Position numbers and translations under genes: made by a program. Below, in pieces: positions 1 to 12,304 of a DNA stretch of 64,000 nucleotides. The notes beneath the pieces are model-generated. The model made no database searches. It was given only the letters and a program-made list of their open reading frames with translations, and was not told the DNA's origin. Source of the stretch: Bolinopsis microptera (taxonomy: Eukaryota > Ctenophora > Tentaculata > Lobata > Bolinopsidae); assembly GCF_026151205.1 (NCBI RefSeq), contig NC_087084.1, positions 2,084,312-2,148,311 on the forward strand. Direction: 5' to 3'. The stretch's first letter is position 1. Each line of letters opens with the position of its first letter.

Positions 1-1911
1 GGGTGTCCATATCGGAGCACCATATAATAGAATGGGCTTGATGAGAGAGTCGAACAGTGTAAGGAGTGCTTTAAAAGATAACTTTGAACGCATGACAACC
101 CTTTTCAGGCCAAAAAATGCACGCATTGCTTTGGTTTTAAGGTTTTGTTGAGCGATCTGTACTTGACCCGATTGATGAAGTTCAAATCCAAGGTAACAAT
201 AACTGTCAACAATTTCAAGATTAGATCCGTTGAGTGTAAATTTGATGTTTTGTATGTCCTGTTTTAACGTTTTCTTACCAAAGATGACTGCTTGAGTTTT
301 GAGTTCATTGATTTCAATGCCCCACTCCTTACAAAAATTACCGAGAATATTAAGTTGCTTTTGAGTGGTTTCCTGGTCGAGTGAAAGGAGTATAAGGTCA
401 TCCGCCCACAGTAGGTGGCTAACAGTCAAATTTGAAAGTACGGGGCAATTTGGAAAATCTAGGAGGCAGGACATATCACTGAGAAAAACTTTAAAAAGAT
501 CAGGTGAGAGTGGGTGACCTTGTTCTGTACCTTTACGTATCTGGAAGCGTTTACTGAGGTGACCAGATAATTTTATGTAAGCGTACGAGTTTGAGTACAT
601 ATTTTTGAGGACATTGTAGAAGTTTCCAGTTATGCCATTTTTTGCGAGTTTGAGGAAAAGGGCTTGACGGCAGACTGAGTCGAATGCTTTTTTAAAATCA
701 ACAAATACTGCATATACAGGTTTCCCCAAAAGTTTATATTTTGAAGCTATAGTTTTCATGGTTAGTATGTGATCGTATGTTTGAGCTTTCTTTGTGAAGC
801 CTAGTTGGTTAGGTGGATCAGGGCAGTTTTCAGAGCGGAAGCGAATGAGTCGTTCTAAGAGAATAGTTGAAAATAGTTTTCCTATGACACTGCTGACAGC
901 AACTGCACGGTAGTTGTCAGGATCTGATTTATTACCCTTTTTATGAAGTGGAGATATAATGCTGACGTTCCAGGGATAAATTCCTTGTGAGAAGCAGGCG
1001 TTGAAGAGGTTCAACATAATCAATTTATGATTGGTGTCCAGAGATTTTATAATTTCGTTATTAATCATGTCGAGTGAGGAAGCTTTACCATTTTTTAGGG
1101 ATTTTATACTAGAGTCAAGTTCTGTTTTGGTGATTAAGGAGTTGAGTGACTCAGGATGAGTTGCACCTTGATTTATCAAGTCAGCTTGATCAATCATAGA
1201 AACTTTTTTATTTTCATTTATTGTTTTGTGGTTATCGGAATATAGGTTACCAAAAAAAGTCTCGAATCTATTCATATCATGACTGTCAAAATTTAAAGTT
1301 TCCTTTTTCTGATTTTTTAGTTTTTTGAAAGATTGCCAGTTGAGAATTTTCCCCCCCTCTATGTCCTCATTCATACGTGCGAAGAATTCGTTTTTGGCAG
1401 AGTTCTTCAAACGCTTATAGCTACCCTTGACAAGATAATAGTTTTCACGTATAAGGTTGTTTGACGGGAATTTTGAGGTTGCATCTGTAGCTTTACGAAA
1501 TTCTCTTTTACCTAATCTCGTTTTCCAGTTAAACCAAGGTTTGTTTGAGGTGTGAGATTTTTTGGGTGGTTTGGTTTGTTTGAAACACTTCGAGGCCATG
1601 TCGCGAAGGTGTTCTGAAAGTCGTTTGTTAATGTCTTTGAGTTCAGTTTCATAATTACGGTCATTGTCTGCTAAAATATTTTGATTGGTGAGTAAGTCGA
1701 TGTTCGATTGAAGTTCATGGATTAAGGTCAATGATAGATTTTCTGACTGAGCTTCGAAAAAGTCGTCTTTGTTCTCTTCGTTGATAATGTATCTGGTTGG
1801 CGCTGTCTGATAAGTGACCTGTAATGTGCAGGGACGTTGCATAGACGTTGCATAGACGGTTCTTTTGTTGTTGCACGGACGTTGCATAGACGTTGCATAG
1901 ACTGTCCGGAG
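1..1911 (-). mobile_element. Non-LTR (LINE) reverse transcriptase ORF, open at the left edge
   Basis: The minus-strand frame with codons at 1-3, 4-6 and so on has no stop from the window edge up to a TAG at 1912-1914, at least 637 codons. It reads as a LINE reverse transcriptase. A linker rich in charged residues (about 1740-1200) leads into RT motifs: a DNYRAVAVSS block near 900-930, a VDFKKAFDSV block with the first catalytic Asp near 680-710, and the catalytic WADD box (HLLWADDLILLS) at 382-420. A thumb-like LIKPILLYGAPIW follows near 5-40. No endonuclease domain is visible upstream; the frame runs into a short GTTGCATAGAC tandem repeat and then into GPCR flank. I take it as a 5'-truncated but otherwise intact LINE copy. 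In-frame ATGs lie at 1842 and 1887, but the natural start is probably lost. The clade (CR1/L2/Jockey-like) is not resolved. Confidence 0.85.
1832..1908. repeat. Short tandem repeat of GTTGCATAGAC
   Basis: Four near-identical copies of an 11-12 bp unit (acgttgcatag) flank a divergent spacer. The repeat sits exactly where the LINE coding sequence meets the GPCR-copy flank, so it may be part of the LINE 5' truncation junction. Confidence 0.7.
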
Positions 1912-1959
1912 CTAAACGACCAACTTCCCTTAGTTGCTGTTCTCGTTCAGTTCTGTCCA

Positions 1960-3005
1960 TATTTTATGATCAATGGTTTGGAGTGTCATGTTGTCCTCAA
2001 ATTATTTGTGTCTAGTAATACCATATTTAATTCAAAAAGTGACTATCAAAGAATACTATTAGTTTTCTCCTTTTGACCACGGCCATTCTAGAATTATTAT
2101 CAAAACACTTAAAAGTCGTATCTTTGATTAATGTTCTAAATACTAAAATATCAGCATAATTCAATAATTCAATAAATGTTCTAATTATTTTAAAATAACA
2201 TAGCATATAATCAATACTTTAATTCAGATTTATAAATTGTCCGTTATTTCAGACGATGAGTTTTTTTTGTCCTTTTTTGTTTTCCCTTTTTTTCTTCTTT
2301 TGAAGTTGGTTTTATAATTGTTTGTCTCTTTTAAAAGTTTGTATCTTTAAAACATAACAGTGTACGTAATAATCAGCAAAAATAATAACGATAGTAGTGT
2401 CTAGTAATACCTTATTCAAAATCAGCCTTTTGATAAGTGGTTTTCCCAAAAGTTATGAATGAAGTTGTGGGAATTTTTGTGATAATTTGAATAAGTTATT
2501 ACCTTAACCACTTATAATTTAATGGGATAATCATCACTCATTATAAGTAAGTGTTTGTAAAGATAAGTAATCGATTCGAGATCATAATAATATAATATCA
2601 GCCTCAAATATACTTTATACGCATGAAAAGAACCCCAATTCATTCGACCTTTTGTCTATATTATCATGAAATGATCATAAAATACCTTTGTAAGTACTCT
2701 ATTTTCTAATTACAGTGCTGGTCTTGGCTTTTTAAGGTATAAGCACGCCCAAATCGCATTAAAAGTTTGGGTGGGCCTTAAAAGCAATCCACTCTTCCAT
2801 TCAATTTACATATGATAATCATCACTTTGAATGTAGTCCTGTTAAATTGACTCTCCTAAATAATTTATTCTGCTTCTTTCAACTCCCATCTGCTTATGCA
2901 GCATATTAGATTAAAGTCGATGATTTCTGATTTTACGAGATAAATCATCTAACTTGGTCATTGTTATGCAGCTTTGTCTCTCTCGTCATTGCTCCCTTGT
3001 TCGTC
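1960..3005. other. 3' flank of GPCR copy A, shared with copy B
   Basis: About 1 kb of AT-rich sequence with no convincing gene. It is the inverted counterpart of 31413-32470; for example the tract around 2390-2410 matches 32010-32040 reverse-complemented. A short conserved start, ATGGACAGAACTGA, lies at the outer end of both copies (near 1960 and 32460), but the following codons diverge at once, so I do not call a gene. Confidence 0.6.
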
Positions 3006-6000
3006 TCAGAGTTGGGTAATCATTTCTTTGTTGTCTCGTACTCCAGTCATCTCTGCTGTGCCTGGAACTTCTCCGTCTTGCACTGCTACACAATCTAGCT
3101 CAATGGTGTTAGCTGTTGATAATCGTTGAAATCTTAGACTTAACTCTCGGTAAATTCTTGAACCAGTGATTTGGGTTCCGAGTCTTTGGATAGGTACGCT
3201 AATAAGGTTTGTTACAGTGTCATCATAGATTAGTGGGTTTATGACTGAGTTGATGGGTAGAATAATCATGGAAAACAGGCCATACCAGGGTGTTGCATCT
3301 AGGACATCAAGGGAATGTAGGACACAGATCACTATGAAGGGCACCCAGCAAAGGAAATCTGTAGTGATGATGATGGTAATTCTTAAGTTCATTTTTCTAT
3401 TGCGTTGAGTTATCTGTCGGTTCCCTCCTGACTGAGTCAAACTTTTAGAAGATTTGTGAGATATGATGCCAATGATTAAGTATGAAGCTGTAATGAAAAA
3501 GAAGCAAACAAAGTTCAGGGCAAGAATTGCCCATACCAAGTGCCTCTGTGGATCACTTTCTTTGACAAAGTATTTGAAGAGGCAGACTCCATCGTTTCCA
3601 TAGAAATCTACCTTTTGTATGTTTTTTGTGTAATCTTCATACCTATTATCGTGAGAATACATCTCGGACATCATTTTGTTGATCATATGCCAACTTAGTG
3701 TTGTTTCTTTCATTCTACCAAAGTATCCTTGAAAGACGGCAAATAGCGTCTGCTTGTTCATTGTTCCAATAAATACCTTTATCTCTTCTGCATATTTTAC
3801 TCCATTGACGAAGAAATCCTCAAATTTGGAGATGATCGGGATTACAGCAATGATAATGGACGCCAACGTCATCATAAAAACACCTCCTGCAACTTGGAGT
3901 GATTTTATTAAGGTAACTTCTCCCGGAATTCTCATAGAATTTTTTATTCCATAAATTCGGGTGAGGCTCAGTGCACACATAGCAAAAAGCGAGACTTGAG
4001 ATCCTATGGTGCTAAGAACACCAATAATTGAACAGTGGATGCTGGTAATCCAACCAATCTGCTGAGTACAATATTGTTCCTTGAAGATTACACCATCATA
4101 AACTGATATGACGAATAAGTAGATACCAACTAAAAGGTCTCCAAAAGATATCATCATGATGAGGGACTTATTGAACAGAGCTACTGTGGTTTTACAGTTC
4201 TTCAAAGTTCCAGTATTTTTGGACAGGATGATAAGATTTGCCAGGACGGCTAGAAATCCTATAACCCACGATGAACATTTGAGAGCATTCCCTTCTAGAA
4301 TCTGTCTTGAACACTGGTTATTACATTCGTCCGTTAAATCCAGGCAGTCAAATGATCCGTCACATTTCTTTGTCACCGGTATGTAGCTACCGTCACACTT
4401 GAAATTATTTGTGCAGCTGTCCTCATCCGAGCCATCCCCGCAATTATCGATGAGATTGCATACTTGGGAATAATCAATGCAAGTGATATTGTTGTCACAG
4501 ACAAAATACTTGTTCGTATAAATATTTTCATATGATTTTGTGACAAATGTTAGGTATTCGTTATTTGCTATCGTCCCTATTCTATTTTGATATTGTCCTG
4601 GACAAGCCTCATATCTAGGGGATATTTCTCAGTGGACAAGAGGAACTGAAACACTTGTCTGCACAACTAGTGTACAAATATTGTTCTCCAAACATGTGGT
4701 CACAATTTTGAAGAATGTTTGGCATGATAACCGTTGTATTGGTTCCTCCGTAAACGTTTTCATTTGAAAATCTAAACGTGCTGATAGTGATAGTGAAGCA
4801 ATGATTTTCGAAGTTTTGAGTGTTTTTTATCCCCTTTATGCAGTATGATAAATGCTTTGTCATGCTTTTGTCAGTTGATAAAACGGCTGTGGACAGTTTC
4901 GGTTGTTTGCGGGACTCAGAGCAGATCTTATTTTCATTTCCGCATGTTTCAACTCCATCGCATAGTTTACTAAATTCCACATATCCAGGGTCACCCCATG
5001 GACAAAGGTACACATTTTCACAATTGTCGTTGCTGGTAACAAATCGTAATGATTTGTTGCTCCCACAAGTGGGCCAACTGTCATCTTCGTCGATTCCATT
5101 CAAACAGTCCTTAACCCCGTCTCTTAACCAAGCTAGAGGTATTGGAAGTTCCCTTTTCTGGCCGCCGCGTCTTTCACACTTATCAAGTGTCGTGGTGTTG
5201 CATATATGACCAGTTTCATCACTTTTATCATTGCAGTCTTGTTGACCATCACACATGAAGTGCCTGTGAACAGTACACTGACTAGAGGTTTGTAAGCACT
5301 GGTTCTCAATGTTATCGTCACAAATTGCCTTTTCACCCAAACAGATCATATATTTTGATACAGAGGACAAGTATCCGTTAACAAGACACCTTACCCCTAC
5401 TTTGGCGGGATCTGAACAGTTTGTTTGAGATGAAGCATAATCACTGCAGTATTTGTTGCTACTGTAGCTGTCTCTGTATAACACTGTACATCTTGTAAAG
5501 TTGTGTATTGGTACTGTAAGACTAAACCCAAGTTTAGCCCAGGAATGTTCACAAGTGTACTGTGTTTCATTAGTTACAGTACAATTAGCTTCGTCCTCTC
5601 CGTTAACACAGTCCCTATTTCCATTACATTTAAAGCCTGGTGCTATGTAGTTTTCTATTCCTGCTTTATACCTTTCGTCACAATACATACCGTAAATGTA
5701 TCCGTTACATGTAGCCTCGTCTTCACAGAAAAATGTATCACACACATCATTACAGATTTTGTTGGACGCTATCTTGTCCCCACCCGGCATAGTTATTTCG
5801 CTGCATCCCTCTTCATCTAGTTCTGTATTGACACAGTCAGATCGTCCATTGCAAATTATAAAATCATGTTTTAATGTGTTCAGGATTACACCCCAATTAG
5901 TCTTACACATAAATCCTCCACAAAGAATGTTGCTATTTGTTATCTCCATATTATATACTGTTGTGTGGTGACCAGTGCAAGCCTGATAATAGTGCGGATC

Positions 6001-6152
6001 ATCTGAACATAAAACTGACACATCTTGCCATGAATACGTTAAATAATACTCCTCTGTGTTGTGACACTTATAGAGCGTGTGGTCGTAGCGATTCCTCCCT
6101 CTCAAACATACCTGTTTCAAAAATCCTGTTTCTTCTTGAAAACTGCACGATT
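3006..6152 (-). pseudogene. LDLa-repeat class A GPCR, copy A, main exon with frameshift
   Basis: Main exon of the inverted duplicate of the intact receptor at 28300-31412. It encodes the same N-terminal cysteine-rich LDL-receptor class A region (minus strand, 6152 down to about 4300) and the same seven-helix region (about 4300-3006), with a CWVP motif in helix 6 and NPLIY in helix 7. The acceptor, ctttgcag before AATCGTGC, is conserved. Near 4612-4618 it reads ATATCCCCTAGA where copy B reads ATATCCCTAGA. The extra C puts a TAG right after RNIP and separates the ectodomain frame (4615-6152) from the 7TM frame (3006 to about 4600). Unless the extra C is a sequencing error in a short C run, this copy cannot make a full receptor. 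Sequence elsewhere is close to copy B, so the break is recent. Confidence 0.85.
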
Positions 6153-6287
6153 CTGCAAAGTGTTTTCAAGTGTGACACTCAATAAGCTAACGTTTCCATT
6201 AATTTACCCAAAACAAAAATTACTGTCTTTAAACTGATGTAGTGGTCGATTTTAATTTTATACGTAATAATATAAGTGATGTAATAC

Positions 6288-6405
6288 CTGGGATAATTGA
6301 AGCTTTTGTGCTTGTGGTTTTTGGTGGTGTCGTAGTACTCTGTGGTGATGACAAACTCTCTGGTTTACCAAGTTTCAACAGAATCAATAATGTCACAAGT
6401 TTCAT
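6288..6405 (-). CDS. GPCR copy A exon 1: signal peptide and Thr/Ser-rich stem
   Basis: The ATG at 6405-6403 begins MKLVTLLILLKLGKPESL, a short hydrophobic signal peptide. A Ser/Thr/Pro stretch (SSPQSTTTPPKTTSTK) follows, then a CCCAG/GTATTA donor at 6288/6287. The exon is 118 bp and ends in phase 1, which matches the phase of the main exon at 6152. The intron (6153-6287) is only 135 bp. The structure is the same as copy B apart from three fewer codons. It belongs to the frameshifted copy, so a functional product is doubtful. The 2.7 kb foldback element begins 60 bp upstream of this ATG. Confidence 0.7.
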
Positions 6406-6465
6406 AGCTCCATAATCTAAAAAATATTTTAGCTAAGATGATATTGAAAAGTGATTGGAAATTAA

Positions 6466-9214
6466 TAGTACAGACAGATCCGTCTAAAAAAATCGATCTG
6501 CTGACACTCAAAGCTTTCAGAGGTTTTTTGACGTTTTTGAGTCCCATTAGGTGCCCTTTATGGCTGACCAACTTTTCCAAACTTTTCCACTTGTCTTAAG
6601 GCCACTTTTTGCCACTTTACCACTTTTTACCACCTTTTTTGTTTGTCGAATATCTTTAGTTGTGAACATCGTAAAAGGTTGCGGATTAATCGAGTGTGTT
6701 CATATTATCAGGAAGAAAAACTTTTGTTCAAACAATTTTTACGTCAGATAATAAGTTAATTGGATAATTATCAATTAACTAATTAGCAAAATTCTAAAAA
6801 ATTTTTATTGGCTAAAAATGATTGGAATAGCTTAAAACACGGAGAAAAGTAGTTTTTAGAAAAAAATTTTAAAATTTTTCACTCACATTTTTTTTTCGAG
6901 ACTTAGAAAAAATTTCGAAAATTAAAAAAAATTTTCCGCCAAAAGTGATCAAATCGCATGAAACACGGATAAAAATGCCTTTCTAAAAAACGTAGTGAAT
7001 TTTTCGTTTCAAGAATACTTAAATCGCCAATATTTGTAGTTGGAGTTCAGTAAATCTCGGCAGATTTTAGTAATCAGGAATTAGTATTACTAAGTGAAGA
7101 GGTCTGAAACTGAAAAACGTTAACCATACGATCGCGCGGCGATATAAGAGTTTCATAAACTAATTTTCACAGAAACTGCACCAATGGCACAGTCAAGATC
7201 GAAACGATAGCCTGCTGTACTGTCATTTTATTGATTTCAATGATGAATCAGTGGGGTTAAGATAATCACATTTGTAATAAAATATAAATAAAACATCTCT
7301 GTACCGTCAATTGTGCTAGTCTAAACCAGCCTACCTGTATTACCAGACCTCTTCTTTTCCTCGACAATCAAACCAAGTTGCTCATATCGCATTTGGTGGG
7401 TGATGTAAGTAGTAATGCGCTTAGTCAATAAAGACACCGTGATTTTTATTAAAAGGAGACGATGAAGCAAGTATTCATGACACAAAGAAGAATGGTCGGT
7501 GGGGATTGGGACCCACTTAAATCACCTTAACACAATGCCCTCGGTAATCCATCCTGTTATTCAAATCACCTTAACACAGTGCCCTCAGTAATCCATCCTG
7601 TCATTCAAATTATTTGTTATATAGTAGTGTTGTAGGTATTGAAACTTATACATAACGAGCTGTATTCAATCAGAATACGACACAATACGTGTATATTATA
7701 TGGCTCTTAATGAGAAACCCGGTATAGAGACGTTTTAAAGTTTATTACGAAAAAGTATACTTGGCCTCATTACATGGCTCATTTACAGTTCGAAGAAGGC
7801 AAGAACAGATCAAGGAAACTAAGGAACAGCCAGGTCCAGAAAGCAAGTGTAAATACACCTTCCAACATCAACTGTGACTTGTTTTGTATTGTTCTGCATA
7901 CCGCTTCATTTGCTATGCTGGATACCTCAAATCAACCCCATATGTCAGGGTCGGCTAAAAATACAGGTTCTTCCCGTAGGATATTCGGGGCTATGATGAT
8001 CAGCTCAGGATTAATGTGGGACAGATGGACGGGCATTGAAAAGAGCGAGTTGAAAGCTTTCTGGTCTTTTCTTGCCTTCTTTGAGCCATGAGGCCAAGTA
8101 GACGTTTTCGTGATAAACTGTAAAACCTCTCCATACTGGGCCTCTCACGGGAGAAACGAGAAGTGTACGATATAGAACGTTTCATATACCTCATTAAGGG
8201 CCATAATATAATATACACGTATTGCATTGTGTCGTTTTGTGATTGAATACAGCTCGATATGTATTACTACTTACATCACCCACCAAATGCGATATGAGCA
8301 ACTTGGTTTGATTGTCGAGGAAAAGAAGAGGTCTGGTAATACAGGTAGGCTGGTTTAGACTAGCACAATTGACGGTACAGAGATGTTTTATTTATATTTT
8401 ATTACAAATGTGATTATCTTAACCCCACTGATTCATCATTGAAATCAATAAAATGACAGTACAGCAGGCTATCGTTTCGATCTTGACTGTGCCATTGGTG
8501 CAGTTTCTGTGAAAATTAGTTTATGAAACTCTTATATCGCCGCGCGATCGTATGGTTAACGTTTTTCAGTTTCAGACCTCTTCACTTAGTAATACTAATT
8601 CCTGATTACTAAAATCTGCCGAGATTTACTGAACTCCAACTACAAATATTGGCGATTTAAGTATTCTTGAAACGAAAAATTCACTACGTTTTTTAGAAAG
8701 GCATTTTTATCCGTGTTTCATGCGATTTGATCACTTTTGGCGGAAAATTTTTTTTAATTTTCGAAATTTTTTCTAAGTCTCGAAAAAAAAAATGTGAGTG
8801 AAAAATTTTAAAATTTTTTTCTAAAAACTACTTTTCTCCGTGTTTTAAGCTATTCCAATCATTTTTAGCCAATAAAAATTTTTTAGAATTTTGCTAATTA
8901 GTTAATTGATAATTATCCAATTAACTTATTATCTGACGTAAAAATTGTTTGAACAAAAGTTTTTCTTCCTGATAATATGAACACACTCGATTAATCCGCA
9001 ACCTTTTACGATGTTCACAACTAAAGATATTCGACAAACAAAAAAGGTGGTAAAAAGTGGTAAAGTGGCAAAAAGTGGCCTTAAGACAAGTGGAAAAGTT
9101 TGGAAAAGTTGGTCAGCCATAAAGGGCACCTAATGGGACTCAAAAACGTCAAAAAACCTCTGAAAGCTTTGAGTGTCAGCAGATCGCTTTTTTTAGACGG
9201 ATCTGGCTGTACTA
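6466..9214. mobile_element. Foldback (long-palindrome) DNA transposon with TAA target duplication
   Basis: The element starts TAGTACAGACAGATCC and ends GGATCTGGCTGTACTA. It is flanked by TAA at 6463-6465 and 9215-9217. The related GPCR copy B holds the uninterrupted site at 22699-22701 (TTA on the plus strand), which fixes the ends and the 3-bp duplication. The outer arms (about 6466-7420 and 8260-9214) are near-perfect inverted copies. The inner arms (about 7668-7800 and 8070-8255) are more diverged, and the left arm has an extra 240 bp or so, including a doubled block at about 7515-7610. No transposase ORF is visible; the short ORFs in the arms are mirror images of each other. A 3-bp TWA duplication is characteristic of the PIF/Harbinger superfamily, but the terminus is not a classic Harbinger end, so the family is an inference. 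Confidence 0.85.
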
Positions 9215-9785
9215 TAAAAGACATTCCAAACCCACCTCCGTCTAATCTAAAAGCAAGCCCACGAGTGAAACGTAGACAAATATTAAAACACATCCTCGCA
9301 AATGGCATTTAAATTAAAATTCTTATTACTTGCCGGTTATAGTTTTCGCCATGTCCTGCATAGCTCAGTCAGCTTAGTGCAAAATATAGAGTAACCTTTT
9401 GACGATTCTTCTTCATTCAAAGTGAATTTCAGCTAACTGTTATTGTTATAAATCAACATTGAAAACTTCAAAAGACGGACTGTAGCGGTTTACCAGAACA
9501 TCTATACAGCGTGTATTTAAAACTAAGGCTTGGAATCTCAGTAAGAGCAGATACTTGTGAAAGCTTAACGATTAAATGGCACATCATCGTTCTGTAACAT
9601 TAAATTTAGATCCATGACGTACTTCCCGTCTGTTGAAGTGTAATTTTAGTAGTTCCTATAAAGGAGGAACTACAACTCATCAAGCGCTCTGTTTAGTCCT
9701 GAAGGGACTGTTGTATAATCAATAGTGATAAATAATAGTAATAATTAACTTAACAATAATTGATAAATAATTAATTTAATAATGA
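9215..9785. other. 5' flank of GPCR copy A, displaced by the foldback element
   Basis: Inverted counterpart of about 22125-22698. It holds the equivalent of copy B's upstream ATG (minus strand, 9308 downward) and an AT-rich distal part with palindromic tracts around 9715-9785. Homology to copy B stops near 9785. No independent gene is supported. Confidence 0.6.
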
Positions 9786-10880
9786 ACACCGTAACTTCAA
9801 GAAGCATCAGGACCTATGTGCTAAGCTACTTTATAAATTTATCGCCTCACCCGGCCAACAGAATATGATAGCGAAATAAAAATAATTAACTGATACTAGG
9901 AATCTCAGTAAGAGCCCCTGTGCACGTGACGATTAAATGGCACAGTCCACGTGCCGGGCATTATCTTGTCTTTTGTGGTAAAAATAGTCCTTTCCTTGCG
10001 TTAATATTATCAGCTGGCGAAGTAATTTGCCCTGGTAGTGGTCGTTAGGATAGTTCCAAAGGATGGTTATGAAATTTGTAAACCATTATCTCACTGCAAG
10101 AAGAATTTGAATCAGGACAGATGAAAGATGGTGTTGGTATTTTTCTGAAAATTTCAATTTTATAGTATTTTCCGATAGATCCTTCGTCACCCTCGAGCAA
10201 AGCTACTGGAGAAATTATCACCCCAACAGACATGGAACAAAGATCATTGCATTTAATCATAAAAAGATTTTTTCGTAGTAGAAGTCTCTTACAGCTTTAC
10301 AGATCTTTATAAACCTTTATGAAAGGTCCAGGATAGTCGTTAGGATAGTTCTAATAACTTAAATCGTATCCATATATACTTATATAGTTGTACAGGATCC
10401 TTTATAAAACTGAAGTATTTAAGCCTTACTGATAGTTGGATAATATCCGGTTGGAAGAGACAAGGACAAATGAAACAGGAAGTTAGGAATGTAGGCAAAG
10501 TTTAGGCGTCAACGCCATCTTCAGACTCAAATTATTTGTTATATAGTAGTGTTGAAAGTGTTAAAACTTAAAACTTATGATTTATCTAACTAGTGACTAG
10601 TACTCTGCTCTACAGGTGTTTCACATATTCCATTCGACATTCATTTTATACATGATGTAGGTATGTGACACTGAGAATGGAAGGAAATTTGATATTCGGA
10701 GAAAATTACCTCCTTTAATTATCGTTTTGAAGAAATGCTGAAATTTAATCCTTTAAAATTCTCACTGTTTACCTGAACACGTGTGTGTATCTCTTACATT
10801 CTGAAATTTATTTGTGACTGGTGAAATAATTTAACAGCTTTTAGTCAGTTTTTCAATCGTATTTTTGTTAGCGTTGATTT
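9786..10880. other. Non-coding stretch with dispersed repeats
   Basis: No gene is supported. A motif, GGAATCTCAGTAAGAGC followed within about 30 bp by ACGATTAAATGGCACA, occurs near 9895-9940 and in a variant near 9531-9585. About 10400-10830 is an inverted, diverged copy of about 33060-33400. A minus-strand ORF at 10045-10260 begins MIKCNDLCSMS, faintly like the VKCNDGC of the secreted-protein family in this window. It has no signal peptide or partner exon that I can find, so I leave it uncalled. Confidence 0.5.
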
Positions 10881-10978
10881 AGTCTGATTTGAACATACTA
10901 CCTCAATTTTGAATCCCCTAACTTTACTATTAGCTCCACTCTATCGGATATTTGTAACAGTTCGTAGAGTGTAGAGTT

Positions 10979-12005
10979 ATGCCACTGCCAGGAGAACACA
11001 ACTTCAGCCCAGACTTCACCCTAACTCCCTCCATCCTCCACGACTACCACACTCACGGCTACATCCTACTGAGGAACTTCCTGGCTCCCTCCGAGGTGGA
11101 CAATACTCTCCGGGTGTTCACAGAGACAGATGTTATAGAGCGGTCTGCGGTATGGGTATGGCATTCCTGACGCTTCTGGCAGAATGCCAAGGATGGTTTT
11201 ATGGAATACCCCTGGGGATGATGTTACTGGAATGATATGCAGGTAATGAATGACATATTTCTCATAATATGTTGCCTTCCGTCAGTCTACAATCGTTAAC
11301 GAATGGTGGATTTACTATCTCCGCACAAGTTAATTTACCCCCTCACACTTGAGTTTACTTGTTTTAGTCACTTGTTGGTGTTGCAGGTGTGAGAAGGTAG
11401 TGAGGACTGCTGAACAACTCCTAGGTGGAGAAGTGTACCACTACCACAGCAAGATGGTGATGAAGGAGCCCCTCATAGGAGGGAAGCAGGAGTGGCACCA
11501 GGACTATGGTTACTGGTACAACAACGGGTTACTTACCCCTGACGCTCTCAGTGTCTTCATCCCTCTGGATACGTGTACTAGGGAGAACGGGTGTCTTCAA
11601 GTTATTGCAGGGTCCCATAAGTGCGGTAAGATCGAGCATGGGGTTGTAGCTGGACAAACTGGGGCGAATCTGGAGAGAGTGGAGGAGATTCAGGGGGATA
11701 AAACGGGGAGGTTTAGGCACCTTTTTGTGGAGATGTCACCCGGTGATGCGCTGTTCTTTCACTCGAATGTTCTACATATGAGTGAGCCGAATGACTCGGA
11801 GAAGATAAGAAGAGCTCTGATTCTGGCTTATAACAGGAGGGATAACTCAGCAGGAAGGAAGGAGGTTACCGGGCATCATCCTATGTATTCGCCTATTGAG
11901 AGGGTCCCTGATTCGGCTATATTGGGTTGCGATAATTTCAGTGATTTTACTGGAAAGGACTTTTTGTTACCTGCAAACGACAAGACAGTTACAGCTGCTA
12001 AATAA
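10979..12005 (+). pseudogene. PhyH-family dioxygenase, unit 1, frameshifted in exon 1
   Basis: Two-exon structure identical to the intact copy at 16907-17926: exon 1 at 10979-11242, intron 11243-11386, exon 2 at 11387-12005. Exon 1 is 264 bp against 257 bp in the intact copies. The extra 7 bp sit around 11143-11155 (GCGGTCTGCGGTATGGG versus GCGGTTTGGG) and shift the frame, so translation from the ATG ends after about 62 codons at a TGA near 11168. Exon 2 is intact and keeps the WHQD iron-binding motif, but without exon 1 in frame the enzyme lacks its N-terminal part. The poly(A) signal AATAAA overlaps the stop codon. The insertion could also be an assembly error. Confidence 0.8.
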
Positions 12006-12304
12006 AGATGTATTATTTTCTTAGTTTGGTCTTGTTATACCTCATCAGTGTTAGGATTTACATTATCGTTTTTATATACAGTTAATATTTTATGTTAGTA
12101 ATATATAGTTATTTTTTGTATTGTTGATAGTATAGCTTTTTATAAACAATAAACGTGAAATCTTTGTTATCGGCTATATAATTGTTCAATGCACCCACAC
12201 TAAAACCTTATAGCTTAAATGTAAAACAATTAAACAGCTGTTCACCAAAAGTAAGTAATAACGAATTTTTAGAAATAATAATCATAATATGATCTTTATT
12301 TCAG

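Noticed and set aside
6551-6751. Identical 66-codon ORFs in both arms of the foldback element
   Set aside because: Mirror copies of the same inverted repeat, with no known domain.
9358-9385. tRNA A-box-like string TAGCTCAGTCAGCTTAG
   Set aside because: No B box, no cloverleaf, and the inverted copy at 22540-22555 does not preserve it.
10045-10260. 71-codon ORF starting MIKCNDLC, resembling VKCNDGC of the secreted family
   Set aside because: The similarity is a few residues only, with no signal peptide and no splice partner found.
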